A program made the translations under genes and the position numbers. Positions 1 to 7,047 of a DNA stretch of 22,893 bases are shown here, piece by piece; position 1 is the first letter of the stretch, and each line of letters starts with the position of its first letter. Source of the stretch: Acidobacteriota bacterium (lineage in GTDB: Bacteria; Acidobacteriota; Blastocatellia; Pyrinomonadales; Pyrinomonadaceae). The notes under the pieces were generated by a model. The model was not told the DNA's origin and did not search any database. It saw only the letters and a program-made list of their open reading frames with translations. The DNA lies in assembly GCA_023389035.1 (NCBI GenBank), contig JAEWFC010000036.1, forward strand, positions 1 through 22,893. Reading direction: 5' to 3'.

Positions 1-67
1 AGCCCCGCTCGGTGATCTGCGTGACAGCATCGCGCTTGAACTCATCAGTGAAATTGCCAGACCGCAT
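1..67 (-). CDS. IS3-family transposase OrfA, N-terminal fragment (cut by window edge)
   Basis: Only the first 22 codons are in the window. They read MRSGNFTDEFKRDAVTQI and onward, which is the beginning of the HTH_Tnp_1 (InsE/OrfA) helix-turn-helix domain of IS3-family transposases (the F.DEFKRDAV.Q motif). The ATG at 67 has GGAGG six bases upstream. In the family, OrfA binds the terminal repeats and is joined to the OrfB integrase by programmed frameshifting. Whether this copy is intact cannot be seen. Confidence 0.75.
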   Translation of the reverse strand, partial: MRSGNFTDEFKRDAVTQITERG

Positions 68-126
68 CAGGGCCTCCTTGCCTCAAATTAAGGGAAGAAG
101 GCGTCCACAAATCTAGGGGCTATTCA
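1..126 (-). mobile_element. IS3-family insertion sequence, left end (partial)
   Basis: The terminus of an insertion sequence runs out of the window to the left. Read on the minus strand its end begins TGAATAGCCCCTAGATTTG at position 126, which is the TGA-starting terminus usual for IS3-family elements. It is followed by a Shine-Dalgarno GGAGG and the start of an OrfA-type transposase. The element interrupts an IS5-type transposase reading frame exactly at 126/127. The other end and the target duplication lie outside the window, so the IS name and length cannot be given. Confidence 0.75.
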
Positions 127-235
127 GTTCGATCAACGCCCTTTCGCGATCCGTCAAATCGCTTGGATACCTCAGTCCATCGCGGTTATGCTGCTTACGA
201 GCGGTATCGTCCCAGGGCAGCATGCGATCCTCCAT
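113..235 (-). pseudogene. IS5-family transposase, N-terminus, interrupted by the IS3 element
   Basis: From ATG 235 (or 223) the minus strand encodes MEDRMLPWDDTARKQH followed by RDGLRYPSDLTDRERALIE. This is the characteristic N-terminus of IS5-family transposases (the YPSDLTD.E..LIEPL motif). The frame continues to 127, crosses into the IS3 terminus and stops at a TAG at 113-115, giving a 40-residue stub without the DDE catalytic domain. The rest of the gene presumably lies beyond the IS3 copy, outside the window. The upstream boundary of the IS5 element could not be fixed; it probably lies near 240-260. Confidence 0.7.
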
Positions 236-376
236 CTTCTCGACAAAGAAGATGAATCACAACCGTTGATATCGCTCAAAAACTTTCAAATCCGGCTCTT
301 ACCTGCCCGGAAGGACTCGCAGGCTTGATCAGATGATGCGTAATATGCTTCGAAGTCAGTAGCGAGGAGGAAAGAT

Positions 377-796
377 TTGGTGGAAACTTTTTCAAACGCC
401 GTGTCCGAAGACATCATTCCGATTCTCAGCAATTTTTTGCTGGCATCTAGGCAGGCAATTGAAAACGAGATCGGTAGTGCAGCTCTACTTTTTTCGCTGG
501 CTTTCTTATGTTCTATTCTTGCCCGCAGCACCCTTCTTTTTGTACCGACCGCGACGCTTGCACTGTTCGCCCTTTTATCGACCGATGCTTCGACCAATTC
601 AGATCGCGTCGTGCCGCTCGTAATCGGCACGCTTGCGCTTGCAGTGCTATGCGCTTGGACCTTGGCGATCCGTCGACGATTTTCAATGCTCAAGCATCGA
701 CTGAAGATGAGCATGGACGACCACATTGCGACAAAAAAACTGCTCGATCGGGAACTCACTTGGCGTCAGGCCGCCGAGGACGAGAAGCTGGCCTGA
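377..796 (+). CDS. Small membrane protein of unknown function
   Basis: This encodes about 139 aa. I do not recognise the family. Two hydrophobic stretches can be seen, roughly residues 35-72 (AALLFSLAFLCSILAR, then LLFVPTATLALFALL) and 81-98 (VVPLVIGTLALAVLCAW). They are followed by a basic, charged tail (RRRFSMLKHRLKMSMDDH onward) that is probably cytoplasmic and helical. A perfect AGGAGG at 365-370 precedes TTG 377 and GTG 380; GTG 380 is the better spaced start. The good ribosome binding site and membrane-like composition favour a real gene over an antisense reading of similar length on the other strand. It stands alone next to the IS scar. Confidence 0.5.
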   Translation: MVETFSNAVSEDIIPILSNFLLASRQAIENEIGSAALLFSLAFLCSILARSTLLFVPTATLALFALLSTDASTNSDRVVPLVIGTLALAVLCAWTLAIRRRFSMLKHRLKMSMDDHIATKKLLDRELTWRQAAEDEKLA

Positions 797-1495
797 ACCC
801 TCCTGGCACCCAACGATCCTGCCGCTCCTGCGATCCTGCGATCCTGCGTAGTAGATCGAATGACCTAGTCGTACTGCAATAAAACACCGGACTATCTAAC
901 TAGATTATTATCTATTTTACATAATTCAAGTATATTTGAACACTATTGAAATAGAAGTATTTATTATTCTCAATATTTTCTCTGTTTTTGCGCTCGAATA
1001 TGCTGCCCCCCCTTGCGACCGTCGAGCAATTGCGAGACTATGGTTGTGCTGACGCGATGGCCAAGGTTGAGCGCGAACTCGACGTGGCTTCCGTCCCAAC
1101 GCCCACGAAAACCTAGACCATATTCAAACGCCGAGATTTGATTTCCAAGCCCTTAGCCGACGAACCGAACTCGGGGCGCACGACAGCTCCGCCAATATTC
1201 GTATTACGCGGTCCACTTTCAAAATCCGTTCAATAAACCCTAAGGAGCCGCAACCGCGCCGACAGCCATGAGACCTTGCGACCTCAATTCGGCACCGCAG
1301 GCTGAACTGTTGGAGCCAGCAACCAAGTATCGTCGGCTCACAAGATCAGGAAACAGTTCATGCCGCAAACTTGATGCAGTGACATCAATTGAGCAGCGCC
1401 GTGTTTCGCTGGATGGCCCACTGTTGCGACGGCGTCGCTCGATCAGAAGTGATGTGAGCGCGCTACCCTGGAGCGCATTTCCCAGAGCACGGGCT
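797..1495. other. Stretch of about 700 bases without a supported gene
   Basis: No frame here is convincing. Positions 885-990 are strikingly AT-rich, unlike the flanks. From about 1155 to 970 the minus strand carries an open stretch reading GLGNQISAFEYGLGFRGRW and onward with plausible codon use but no start. The plus strand at about 1000-1117 gives a 38-codon frame starting MLPPLATVEQLRDYGCADA. Either could be a gene remnant, but I cannot name one. Long overlapping frames on both strands between 1240 and 1678 look like chance reading of GC-rich DNA and the tail of the neighbouring regulator. Confidence 0.5.
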
Positions 1496-2167
1496 TCACG
1501 AAATCCAGTCGCGGCTGCTGAAATTATTCGCCAAATTTGCTTGAGCTGCCAACACGACTTCGGTCCTGTTGCGTGCATTCATTTTTTGCATCAGGGCAGT
1601 CATATAATGCTTAACAGTCTTTTCGCTAAGGGTAAGACGATGGGCTATTTCTTTATTCGTATTACCGCACATCAGTAATTTCAATATCTGCTCTTCGCGA
1701 ATGCTTAGATGCAAGGCCGACGATTTCCGGCTGGCTATTGATGCAACGCGCATCGCATTGATAACGGCCATTGCCAGGCTTTGAGTGATGAATACCTCAC
1801 CTCGTGCCACACACTTGATCGCATCGATCACTTGGTCGCCGGCGCTGGTCGAAAGGATATAGCCGGCAGCACCCGCTTCGAGGACCTTAACCGCGGTTGC
1901 TATATCTGTTGAACTGGTCATCAATATAATCTTCGATTGACCAGCCCGTTGCACATATTGTCGGAGGATGGACGCGTCTTCTCCGAGCAGACTGCCCCCA
2001 ATTATGATAACGCAGTTTTCAGTTTGATTCTTGGAAGTGAACCGCTGCAGGTCATCAAGCGAATTACCAAACCCGACAACCTCGAGATCCGTTGAGTTGC
2101 CCAACTCAGAGGCAAAACCCTTGAGCCGGATAGGCTGATTGTCAAAAAATGCCACCCGCGTTGCCAT
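1496..2167 (-). CDS. Orphan NarL/LuxR-type regulator with degenerate receiver domain
   Basis: A 223-aa protein. The receiver-like domain covers residues 4-125 and a LuxR-type helix-turn-helix covers about 155-215 (LSIREEQILKLLMCGNTNK, then EIAHRLTLSEKTVKHY), which should bind DNA. The receiver departs from the phosphorylation consensus. The acidic pair is DN (9-10). The position of the phospho-acceptor Asp is Gly57, in VIIIGG. The conserved Lys after GYIL is Ser, while the Thr of ILMT is kept. Phosphorylation in the normal way is therefore unlikely. The start at 2167 is chosen for the GAGGGGG eight bases upstream; an in-frame start at 2200 lacks a good site. It has the same length as the intact response regulator at 19385 and a similar DNA-binding domain. 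No kinase is adjacent. Confidence 0.88.
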   Translation of the reverse strand: MATRVAFFDNQPIRLKGFASELGNSTDLEVVGFGNSLDDLQRFTSKNQTENCVIIIGGSLLGEDASILRQYVQRAGQSKIILMTSSTDIATAVKVLEAGAAGYILSTSAGDQVIDAIKCVARGEVFITQSLAMAVINAMRVASIASRKSSALHLSIREEQILKLLMCGNTNKEIAHRLTLSEKTVKHYMTALMQKMNARNRTEVVLAAQANLANNFSSRDWIS

Positions 2168-2283
2168 CGGGAACGCCCCCTCTTTTTTCTTTTTTTTCAC
2201 ATTACATTAGCTCTGACTGTGCGTAAACGGAATATTTACTGACTTAGTTAATCGAGATCGCCCTTCTGATCGGCTAGACAGAT

Positions 2284-2301
2284 ATAGATCAGAAGATCTA
2301 T
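2284..2301. promoter_or_regulatory. Perfect 7-bp dyad upstream of the orphan regulator, possible operator
   Basis: The sequence ATAGATCAGAAGATCTAT is a perfect inverted repeat with a 4-base spacer and 18 bp in total, about the size of a LuxR/NarL-family operator. It lies 117 bases upstream of the regulator's start. That it is an operator is inference. Confidence 0.35.
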
Positions 2302-2592
2302 GCGGTTGGCCCGGCGACAGTGGATATTTTGCGTGGCGAAATCGACAAGCAGTCGGAGACATTGACGCTCAGCGCAACCAGACGTTCGGGTCTGCCAACT
2401 CCAAGGCGTTCCCTGCAGGCCGCAGTATTATCTTTATTTTTCCCGTACCGTCGCAAATCAACGGCACCGTTTCATCCACTGCAATCCCTTCGATAATTCA
2501 GTCTTCCTCACTTTCCGTAATGTTAATCAATTTTATGAATTTCGACCGTCATGACAATACAACCTTTTTATACCCTCCCACCGACAATTTGG

Positions 2593-2657
2593 TATAATTC
2601 CAATTTGCGATGTACCTGTTTTTTTAGACTGCTATAATTTGTAATATTTGTATAATT
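2593..2657 (+). promoter_or_regulatory. Cluster of -10-like TATAATT boxes
   Basis: TATAATT occurs at 2593-2599, 2633-2639 and 2651-2657. The middle one is preceded by TGC, giving an extended -10 box (TGCTATAAT, 2630-2638). No good -35 partner is visible. These are the best promoter candidates for the gene starting at 2741, with a leader of roughly 80-140 bases. Confidence 0.4.
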
Positions 2658-2740
2658 TTATTTGCGCTCCAATCGTTTTATGATATTCGTATGTACACTA
2701 TTTACATACTTACAATCGGGTGGAAATTCGGAGGGCTGCA

Positions 2741-3166
2741 ATGGAAGGCGAGTTCTGGAAGCCACATTTGGAAGATGATGCTCAGTGCTCTGGCTTCAGT
2801 CTCACTTTGCATCGAGAGCAGAAGGAACCCGCAAGGTTTTCTGTCAGCAAAACTCATCTTCAGCAGGCAGTGTTAGCCCGCATTCAGGTAGTTTCTGCGT
2901 GCCATCCCGACGGCATGGTTTATCCCTGCCCCGTTGGGATCGAGGATGAAGTGCTTGATATCCTCATCAAGGAAAATCTGCTGATCGGTGTGGCGATCGA
3001 TGATCTGGTCGTCGCCTCTTTCAAGCTTCTCATGAATGATGACGCCGACAGCGCAACGACCCAGTTGTTGCGGTTGAAGGACCGACTGGCATCGGCGATC
3101 TCCGCTGTCGATGACCACCTGCGCGGCATGGAACTCGACCGGTCCGCCCGACTTGAACTCTCCTGA
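2741..3166 (+). CDS. Hypothetical protein, 141 aa
   Basis: I do not recognise this family. The product is soluble, acidic and without signal peptide or membrane helix. Its C-terminal third is predicted helical and charged (LLRLKDRLASAISAVDDHL). The middle contains ACHPDGMVYPCPVGIEDEVLD, with two Cys and two Pro. ATG 2741 is chosen because GGAGGG (2730-2735) sits five bases upstream; GTG 2720 is in frame but lacks a site. The gene is followed by a hairpin at 3196-3222 and converges on the secretion operon, so it is probably monocistronic. Confidence 0.65.
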   Translation: MEGEFWKPHLEDDAQCSGFSLTLHREQKEPARFSVSKTHLQQAVLARIQVVSACHPDGMVYPCPVGIEDEVLDILIKENLLIGVAIDDLVVASFKLLMNDDADSATTQLLRLKDRLASAISAVDDHLRGMELDRSARLELS

Positions 3167-3195
3167 ACGAAAGAACGCAAAGCCCTTCCAAGGCA

Positions 3196-3235
3196 AACCG
3201 CCCGGGTTCCTCCGGGTCGGTTGTTTGTTGTTAGT
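3196..3235 (+). terminator. Rho-independent terminator of the 141-aa gene
   Basis: The stem pairs AACCGCCCGG with CCGGGTCGGTT (one bulged T) around a 6-base loop. It is followed on the plus strand by the T-rich TTGTTTGTTGTT. It lies between convergent genes; on the minus strand no T tract follows, so it mainly serves the rightward gene. Confidence 0.65.
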
Positions 3236-3244
3236 CTTCTTCCG

Positions 3245-4585
3245 TCAACGTTCCTTGAGTGCCCTTTGGAACTGATCTGTGATTGGTTTGGCGAGGTATG
3301 AGAGCGCTGTTCGTTGTTGGGTTTCGACGAATGTTTCGACGGGCATACCCGGAATGAGGTGCTTGCCGTCGAGTTTATCGATTTCGCCAGGATCGAGTTC
3401 TATGTCGGCGAGGTAGTAGACTTCTCCGGTGGTTTGGTCGCGGGTGGTCGCGGGGGAAATGTGAGCGACCTTTGCCGTGAGTTCGGGAGTGGTTCTCTGG
3501 TTGAAGGCGGAAAAGCGCAAGCGTGCGGCCTGTCCTGAAGCGACCTGGTCGATAGCTGCGGGGACTATTTTCGCTTCGATCTTGAGCCTTGCGTCTTGCG
3601 GCACGATAGTGGCGAGAATTTCGGCCGGACTGATGACGCCGCCGATGGTGTTGACGTTGAGTTCGTTGATGGTTCCAGCAATCGGTGCCTTGATGTCGGT
3701 GCGCGCAAGACGGTCATTCGCGGCGTTCTGACGTTCCTTGAGTTCGGAAAGACGCGTTTCGACAAGCGAGAGTTCGCGCTGCGCCTCGGTGCGGGCATTC
3801 TCGTCGATGGCGATGATCTGCAGGCGGATCTCGCTCATGCGAGATTTGGCACGCGCGATGGCGGCATCAATTTCGCCGCTTTCACCTTTGAGGCGAGCGC
3901 GGTCACGAGCGCCAGCCGACGCGCGCGAGCCTTCGATCAGGCCCTTGTCGGCAAGCCCCTTGATCTTGACATATTCATCCTCGACCAGGACGAGTTCGTC
4001 ATCCTTGGCCAATTGCTGGGACTTCAAGCCCGTGATCTCTTCGCCGGTCTGAGCGATGGAGAGTTCAAGTTGCTGCTTTTGGCTTTCGCGGTGGGCGCGG
4101 TTGCCGGTGAACAGGCGCGTCTCGCCCTTAATCAGCATCACGACGCCGGCATCGGCCTGGTCGATATCGGCCCCCAGGATGATCGCGCCCTGGCCATCGC
4201 GTTCGGCGATCAGGCGGGCGCGGCGCACCGCCAGTTCATCGATCTGGGTGCGCAGGATAGCGAGTTCCGCCCGGGTCTGAGCATCCTCGAGGCGGATCAG
4301 GATGTCGCCTTCACGCACGTGGTCGCCTTCGCGCACGGCAATGTCCGAGACGATGCCGCCGTCCCGGTGCTGGATGGTCTTCAGGTTCTGGTCGACAGCG
4401 ACCACGCCCTGGGCAATGACCGCCCCCGACAATTGCGCGGTGGCGGCCCAGCCGCCCGCACCACCAACCAGAAGAAGGGCAAGCGCGGCACCGGCGAGCA
4501 TGCGCCCGCGCATCCTGTACCCGTTCGGTCCGCCAGCATCAGGACGGTGGGTATCCTGGAAGGAGCTTGTCGTCGTGGTTGCCAT
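3245..4585 (-). CDS. HlyD-family type I secretion periplasmic adaptor
   Basis: A 446-aa membrane fusion protein that links the inner-membrane ABC transporter to an outer-membrane TolC-type channel. There is a short cytoplasmic N-terminus, one membrane helix at about residues 29-48 (MLAGAALALLLVGGAGGWAA), a first lipoyl-like half at about 60-105 (IQHRDGGIVSDIAVREGDHV), a long alpha-helical hairpin at about 105-285, and a second lipoyl half near 295-330 (IKAPIAGTINELNV). The C-terminal motif HLIPGMPVETFVETQQRTAL then SYLAKPI is typical of the PrtE/PrsE/HlyD secretion adaptors. ATG 4585 is chosen for GGAGG six bases upstream; GTG 4615 overlaps the stop of the preceding gene but has no good site. 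It is the last gene of the operon and has the usual family length. Confidence 0.93.
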   Translation of the reverse strand: MATTTTSSFQDTHRPDAGGPNGYRMRGRMLAGAALALLLVGGAGGWAATAQLSGAVIAQGVVAVDQNLKTIQHRDGGIVSDIAVREGDHVREGDILIRLEDAQTRAELAILRTQIDELAVRRARLIAERDGQGAIILGADIDQADAGVVMLIKGETRLFTGNRAHRESQKQQLELSIAQTGEEITGLKSQQLAKDDELVLVEDEYVKIKGLADKGLIEGSRASAGARDRARLKGESGEIDAAIARAKSRMSEIRLQIIAIDENARTEAQRELSLVETRLSELKERQNAANDRLARTDIKAPIAGTINELNVNTIGGVISPAEILATIVPQDARLKIEAKIVPAAIDQVASGQAARLRFSAFNQRTTPELTAKVAHISPATTRDQTTGEVYYLADIELDPGEIDKLDGKHLIPGMPVETFVETQQRTALSYLAKPITDQFQRALKER

Positions 4586-4611
4586 CTTGGCCTCCGTTGT
4601 CCTGTTGCCGG

Positions 4612-7047
4612 TCACGCCGTCTCGACCATGACGAGAACGTGGCGTCCGTCGATGATGATGGTGGTCTCGTAGGTATCGTCTCGATTGAAGTCCGCCTCGA
4701 TGATGGTGCGGCTATATCCGTCGAGTTCTTCGATACGGGTGCGCACCGCGAAGTCGTCTTCATCGACCTTTTTGCCGTAGACCTTCTCGAACTGGTTCTC
4801 GAGATCGTCGAAGACCTTTTCGAAGAGGTCGTATTTGTTCATGCGGATGCGGTCGCCCGCCTTGAAGTCGTGGATCTCGAAGACCAGCGGCTGGGTGACG
4901 TTCTCGCCGGAGCCGGGGAACTCGAACACGTTCTCGCCCGCCCCGCCGTAAAGCGCGACCTCGTCGGTGCCGACAATGAAGTGATCGTCGCCCGCCCCGC
5001 CGAGAACGGTCTCGAAGCCGGTGATCGTGTCGCAACCGATCTCAATGCCGCTGGCCCGGCCCTGATCCAGATCGATCAGGAGATTGCCGGTAGCCGCAGA
5101 ATAGTTGAGCGTATCGCAGCCCTCACCGCCATCATAATGGTCGTCTGCCCCGTCCATCGCGGCGATCACCGTGTCATTGCCCGCCCCCGCTAGGATGGTG
5201 TCGGCACCCTGTCCATCCTCGATGATGTCGTCGCCATCACCCGCCTCGATATGGTCATCACCGGCGCCGGCCACGATGTGCTCGTTCCCAGCGCTGCCGA
5301 CGATCCGGTCGTCGCCAGCCCCAGCGATCACCTTTTCGAAGCCGAGGATCGTGTCGCAGCCGATTTCCGCTCCCTGTGCGGTGCCCAGTTCCATGTCGAT
5401 GGCCAGTTTGAACTGGGCCAGCGAGTAGTTCACTGTGTCGTAGCCGATGCCGCCGTCATAATGGTCGTCATCGCCATCCATCGCTGCCAGCACCGTGTCA
5501 TCGCCCGTCCCGCCAAGGACGATGTCGGACCCTGTCCCGTCGGACAGGAAGTCGTTGCCGTTGCCTCCCTCGAGCCGGTCATTGCCCTCACCGCCGAACA
5601 GGCGATCATGGCCGCTGCCGCCAAAAAGCCGGTCGTCACCGGCCCCGCCATCGAGATGGTCGTCGCCTTCGTCGCCATAAAGGACGTCGTGGCCAATGCC
5701 GCCGAACAGCATGTCGTTGCCCGAACCGCCCGACAGGAAGTCATCGCCCTCTTCACCGTAGAGGATGTCATCGCCTGCCTCGCCGAACAGACGGTCGTTA
5801 CCCGCCCCACCCCACACGATGTCATTGCCGCGGCCGGCGAACACGATGTCGTCACCCGATCCGGCAAAAACCTTGTCGTCGCCATCGCCGGCAAGGATGT
5901 GATCGTTGCCCGCTCCGCCATGGATCGTGTCGTTGCCGGCGCGCCCGTCGATCACATCGTCGCCGTCGCCGCCCTCGATGTCGTCCGCGCAATTGGAACC
6001 GGTGATCGTGTCGTCGTCGGCGGTGCCCTCGAACCAACCGCGCTCCAACACCGTGAATTGGGCGGTCTGGGCAACCGACAGCGCGCCGTCGGTTATCGTG
6101 TAGGAAAGCGTCACCGGGCCGTAGCCGAACGGAGCCGACTGGAAGGACCAGCCGATATCTGTCGGCGTCAAAATGCCGGAGGAGGCCGAAAGCCCGGTGA
6201 CCGTCAGGACATCGCCATCCGGATCGCTCGCCCCGCGCAAAAGGTCGAGCAGCCCGATACCCAAGATGGCACAGGCGGTGATGTCATAAAGATAGACCGG
6301 ACCGGCGACGCGCGGTGCGCGATTGACAATCTCCTGATCGTCGTCGTCGTCCTCATCGTCGTCGCACGGCCCACCAGTGCCCGGACCGGCGCAGGCCGGA
6401 TCACCGGGATCGCCAGGACCGGTACCGGGACCCGGCGAATCGGGATTGCCGGGATTATCAGGATTGTCCGGGTTACCCGGCTGATCCGGATTGCCCGGAT
6501 TGGCGTTGTCGCCCGGATCGCCGGCGGCCGGTGTCTGTCCGCGCGGTCCTGACGGTCTCGTCCCGCCGCCGCTCATGAAGTCGGGAAGATTGTCGTTGGT
6601 GGCCCGCAGGGTCTGGCGATAGGGCTCGACCAGGGTGAAGGCATCCGGCTCGATGCCGGGAAAGAAAAAGTCCACATCGGGCGAATCGATCAGGTCGAAC
6701 CGGGCCGGCGGCTGCAAGGCGACCAGGGTCCCGCCCGAGAAGACACCGGGACCTTGATCGGCACCTGGCGTGCCGGTGGTAAGGTCATCTTGTGTCGGCG
6801 GAGCTTCGGCCAAAGTGAGCTCAGCGACCTGCGGGTCCCCCTTGTCGGCTTCCTTGAAGTTTTCCTCCTCTTCTGCCGGACGCGACCAGCCGGGGAAGAT
6901 CGACTTCAAATAAAGCCCGATCCCCATCAGGAAGAGGAAGAATGCATAAGGCGTCTTCGACTTCTCGTGCGCGTTCTTCAGGACATAGGCCTCGGCCGGA
7001 TCAGTGGGCCGGGTGTCGGACTGCGTCGCCTTTGCGGTGATGATCAT
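4612..7047 (-). CDS. RTX calcium-binding protein with N-terminal membrane helix and collagen-like linker
   Basis: An 811-aa protein of unknown role. Domains in order: a basic N-terminus; a membrane helix at 33-52 (PYAFFLFLMGIGLYLKSIFP) with positive charges before it, suggesting N-in; an acidic Pro-rich stretch; a collagen-like Gly-Pro-Asn/Asp region at about 166-215 (GNPDQPGNPDNPDNPGNPD) ending in an Asp/Glu run; a cadherin-like domain at about 230-340 (RGASDPDGDVLTVTGL); eighteen consecutive RTX nonapeptides GGxGxDxUx from about 350 to 520; then two copies of a roughly 65-residue module with further RTX repeats. The C-terminal 100 residues are serralysin-like (VFEIHDFKAGDRIRM). The ATG overlaps the stop of the ABC transporter (ATGA), which implies translational coupling and fixes the start. 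RTX repeats normally fold on Ca2+ after export. The membrane helix and at least seven cysteines are unusual for a type I substrate. It may be a membrane-anchored partner rather than a free secreted protein. Confidence 0.88.
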   Translation of the reverse strand: MIITAKATQSDTRPTDPAEAYVLKNAHEKSKTPYAFFLFLMGIGLYLKSIFPGWSRPAEEEENFKEADKGDPQVAELTLAEAPPTQDDLTTGTPGADQGPGVFSGGTLVALQPPARFDLIDSPDVDFFFPGIEPDAFTLVEPYRQTLRATNDNLPDFMSGGGTRPSGPRGQTPAAGDPGDNANPGNPDQPGNPDNPDNPGNPDSPGPGTGPGDPGDPACAGPGTGGPCDDDEDDDDDQEIVNRAPRVAGPVYLYDITACAILGIGLLDLLRGASDPDGDVLTVTGLSASSGILTPTDIGWSFQSAPFGYGPVTLSYTITDGALSVAQTAQFTVLERGWFEGTADDDTITGSNCADDIEGGDGDDVIDGRAGNDTIHGGAGNDHILAGDGDDKVFAGSGDDIVFAGRGNDIVWGGAGNDRLFGEAGDDILYGEEGDDFLSGGSGNDMLFGGIGHDVLYGDEGDDHLDGGAGDDRLFGGSGHDRLFGGEGNDRLEGGNGNDFLSDGTGSDIVLGGTGDDTVLAAMDGDDDHYDGGIGYDTVNYSLAQFKLAIDMELGTAQGAEIGCDTILGFEKVIAGAGDDRIVGSAGNEHIVAGAGDDHIEAGDGDDIIEDGQGADTILAGAGNDTVIAAMDGADDHYDGGEGCDTLNYSAATGNLLIDLDQGRASGIEIGCDTITGFETVLGGAGDDHFIVGTDEVALYGGAGENVFEFPGSGENVTQPLVFEIHDFKAGDRIRMNKYDLFEKVFDDLENQFEKVYGKKVDEDDFAVRTRIEELDGYSRTIIEADFNRDDTYETTIIIDGRHVLVMVETA

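Larger units (their letters stand above)
2168..2740. other. AT-rich intergenic region between divergent genes
   Basis: About 570 bases lie between the orphan regulator and the next rightward gene. I see no supported gene. The right half (2440-2700) is AT-rich and contains the heptamer TATAATT three times. The left half holds a perfect 18-bp dyad at 2284-2301. An open frame around 2297-2450 (IYAVGPATVDILRGEIDK) has no start and may be a remnant or chance. Confidence 0.5.

Noticed and set aside
286..759. Minus-strand open frame of 157 codons opposite the small membrane protein
   Set aside because: It lacks a good ribosome site and is Ser/Arg/Ala-rich, whereas the plus strand has AGGAGG and membrane-like composition. 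Not fully excluded.
5470..6010. Regularly spaced DNA repeats of about 27 bases, resembling a CRISPR array at first sight
   Set aside because: The period equals nine codons and the repeats encode GGxGxDxUx nonapeptides in frame; there are no unique spacers.
5251..6552. Plus-strand open frame (about 430 codons) opposite the RTX protein gene
   Set aside because: Same cause: antisense of RTX repeat codons, with low-complexity product and no ribosome site.
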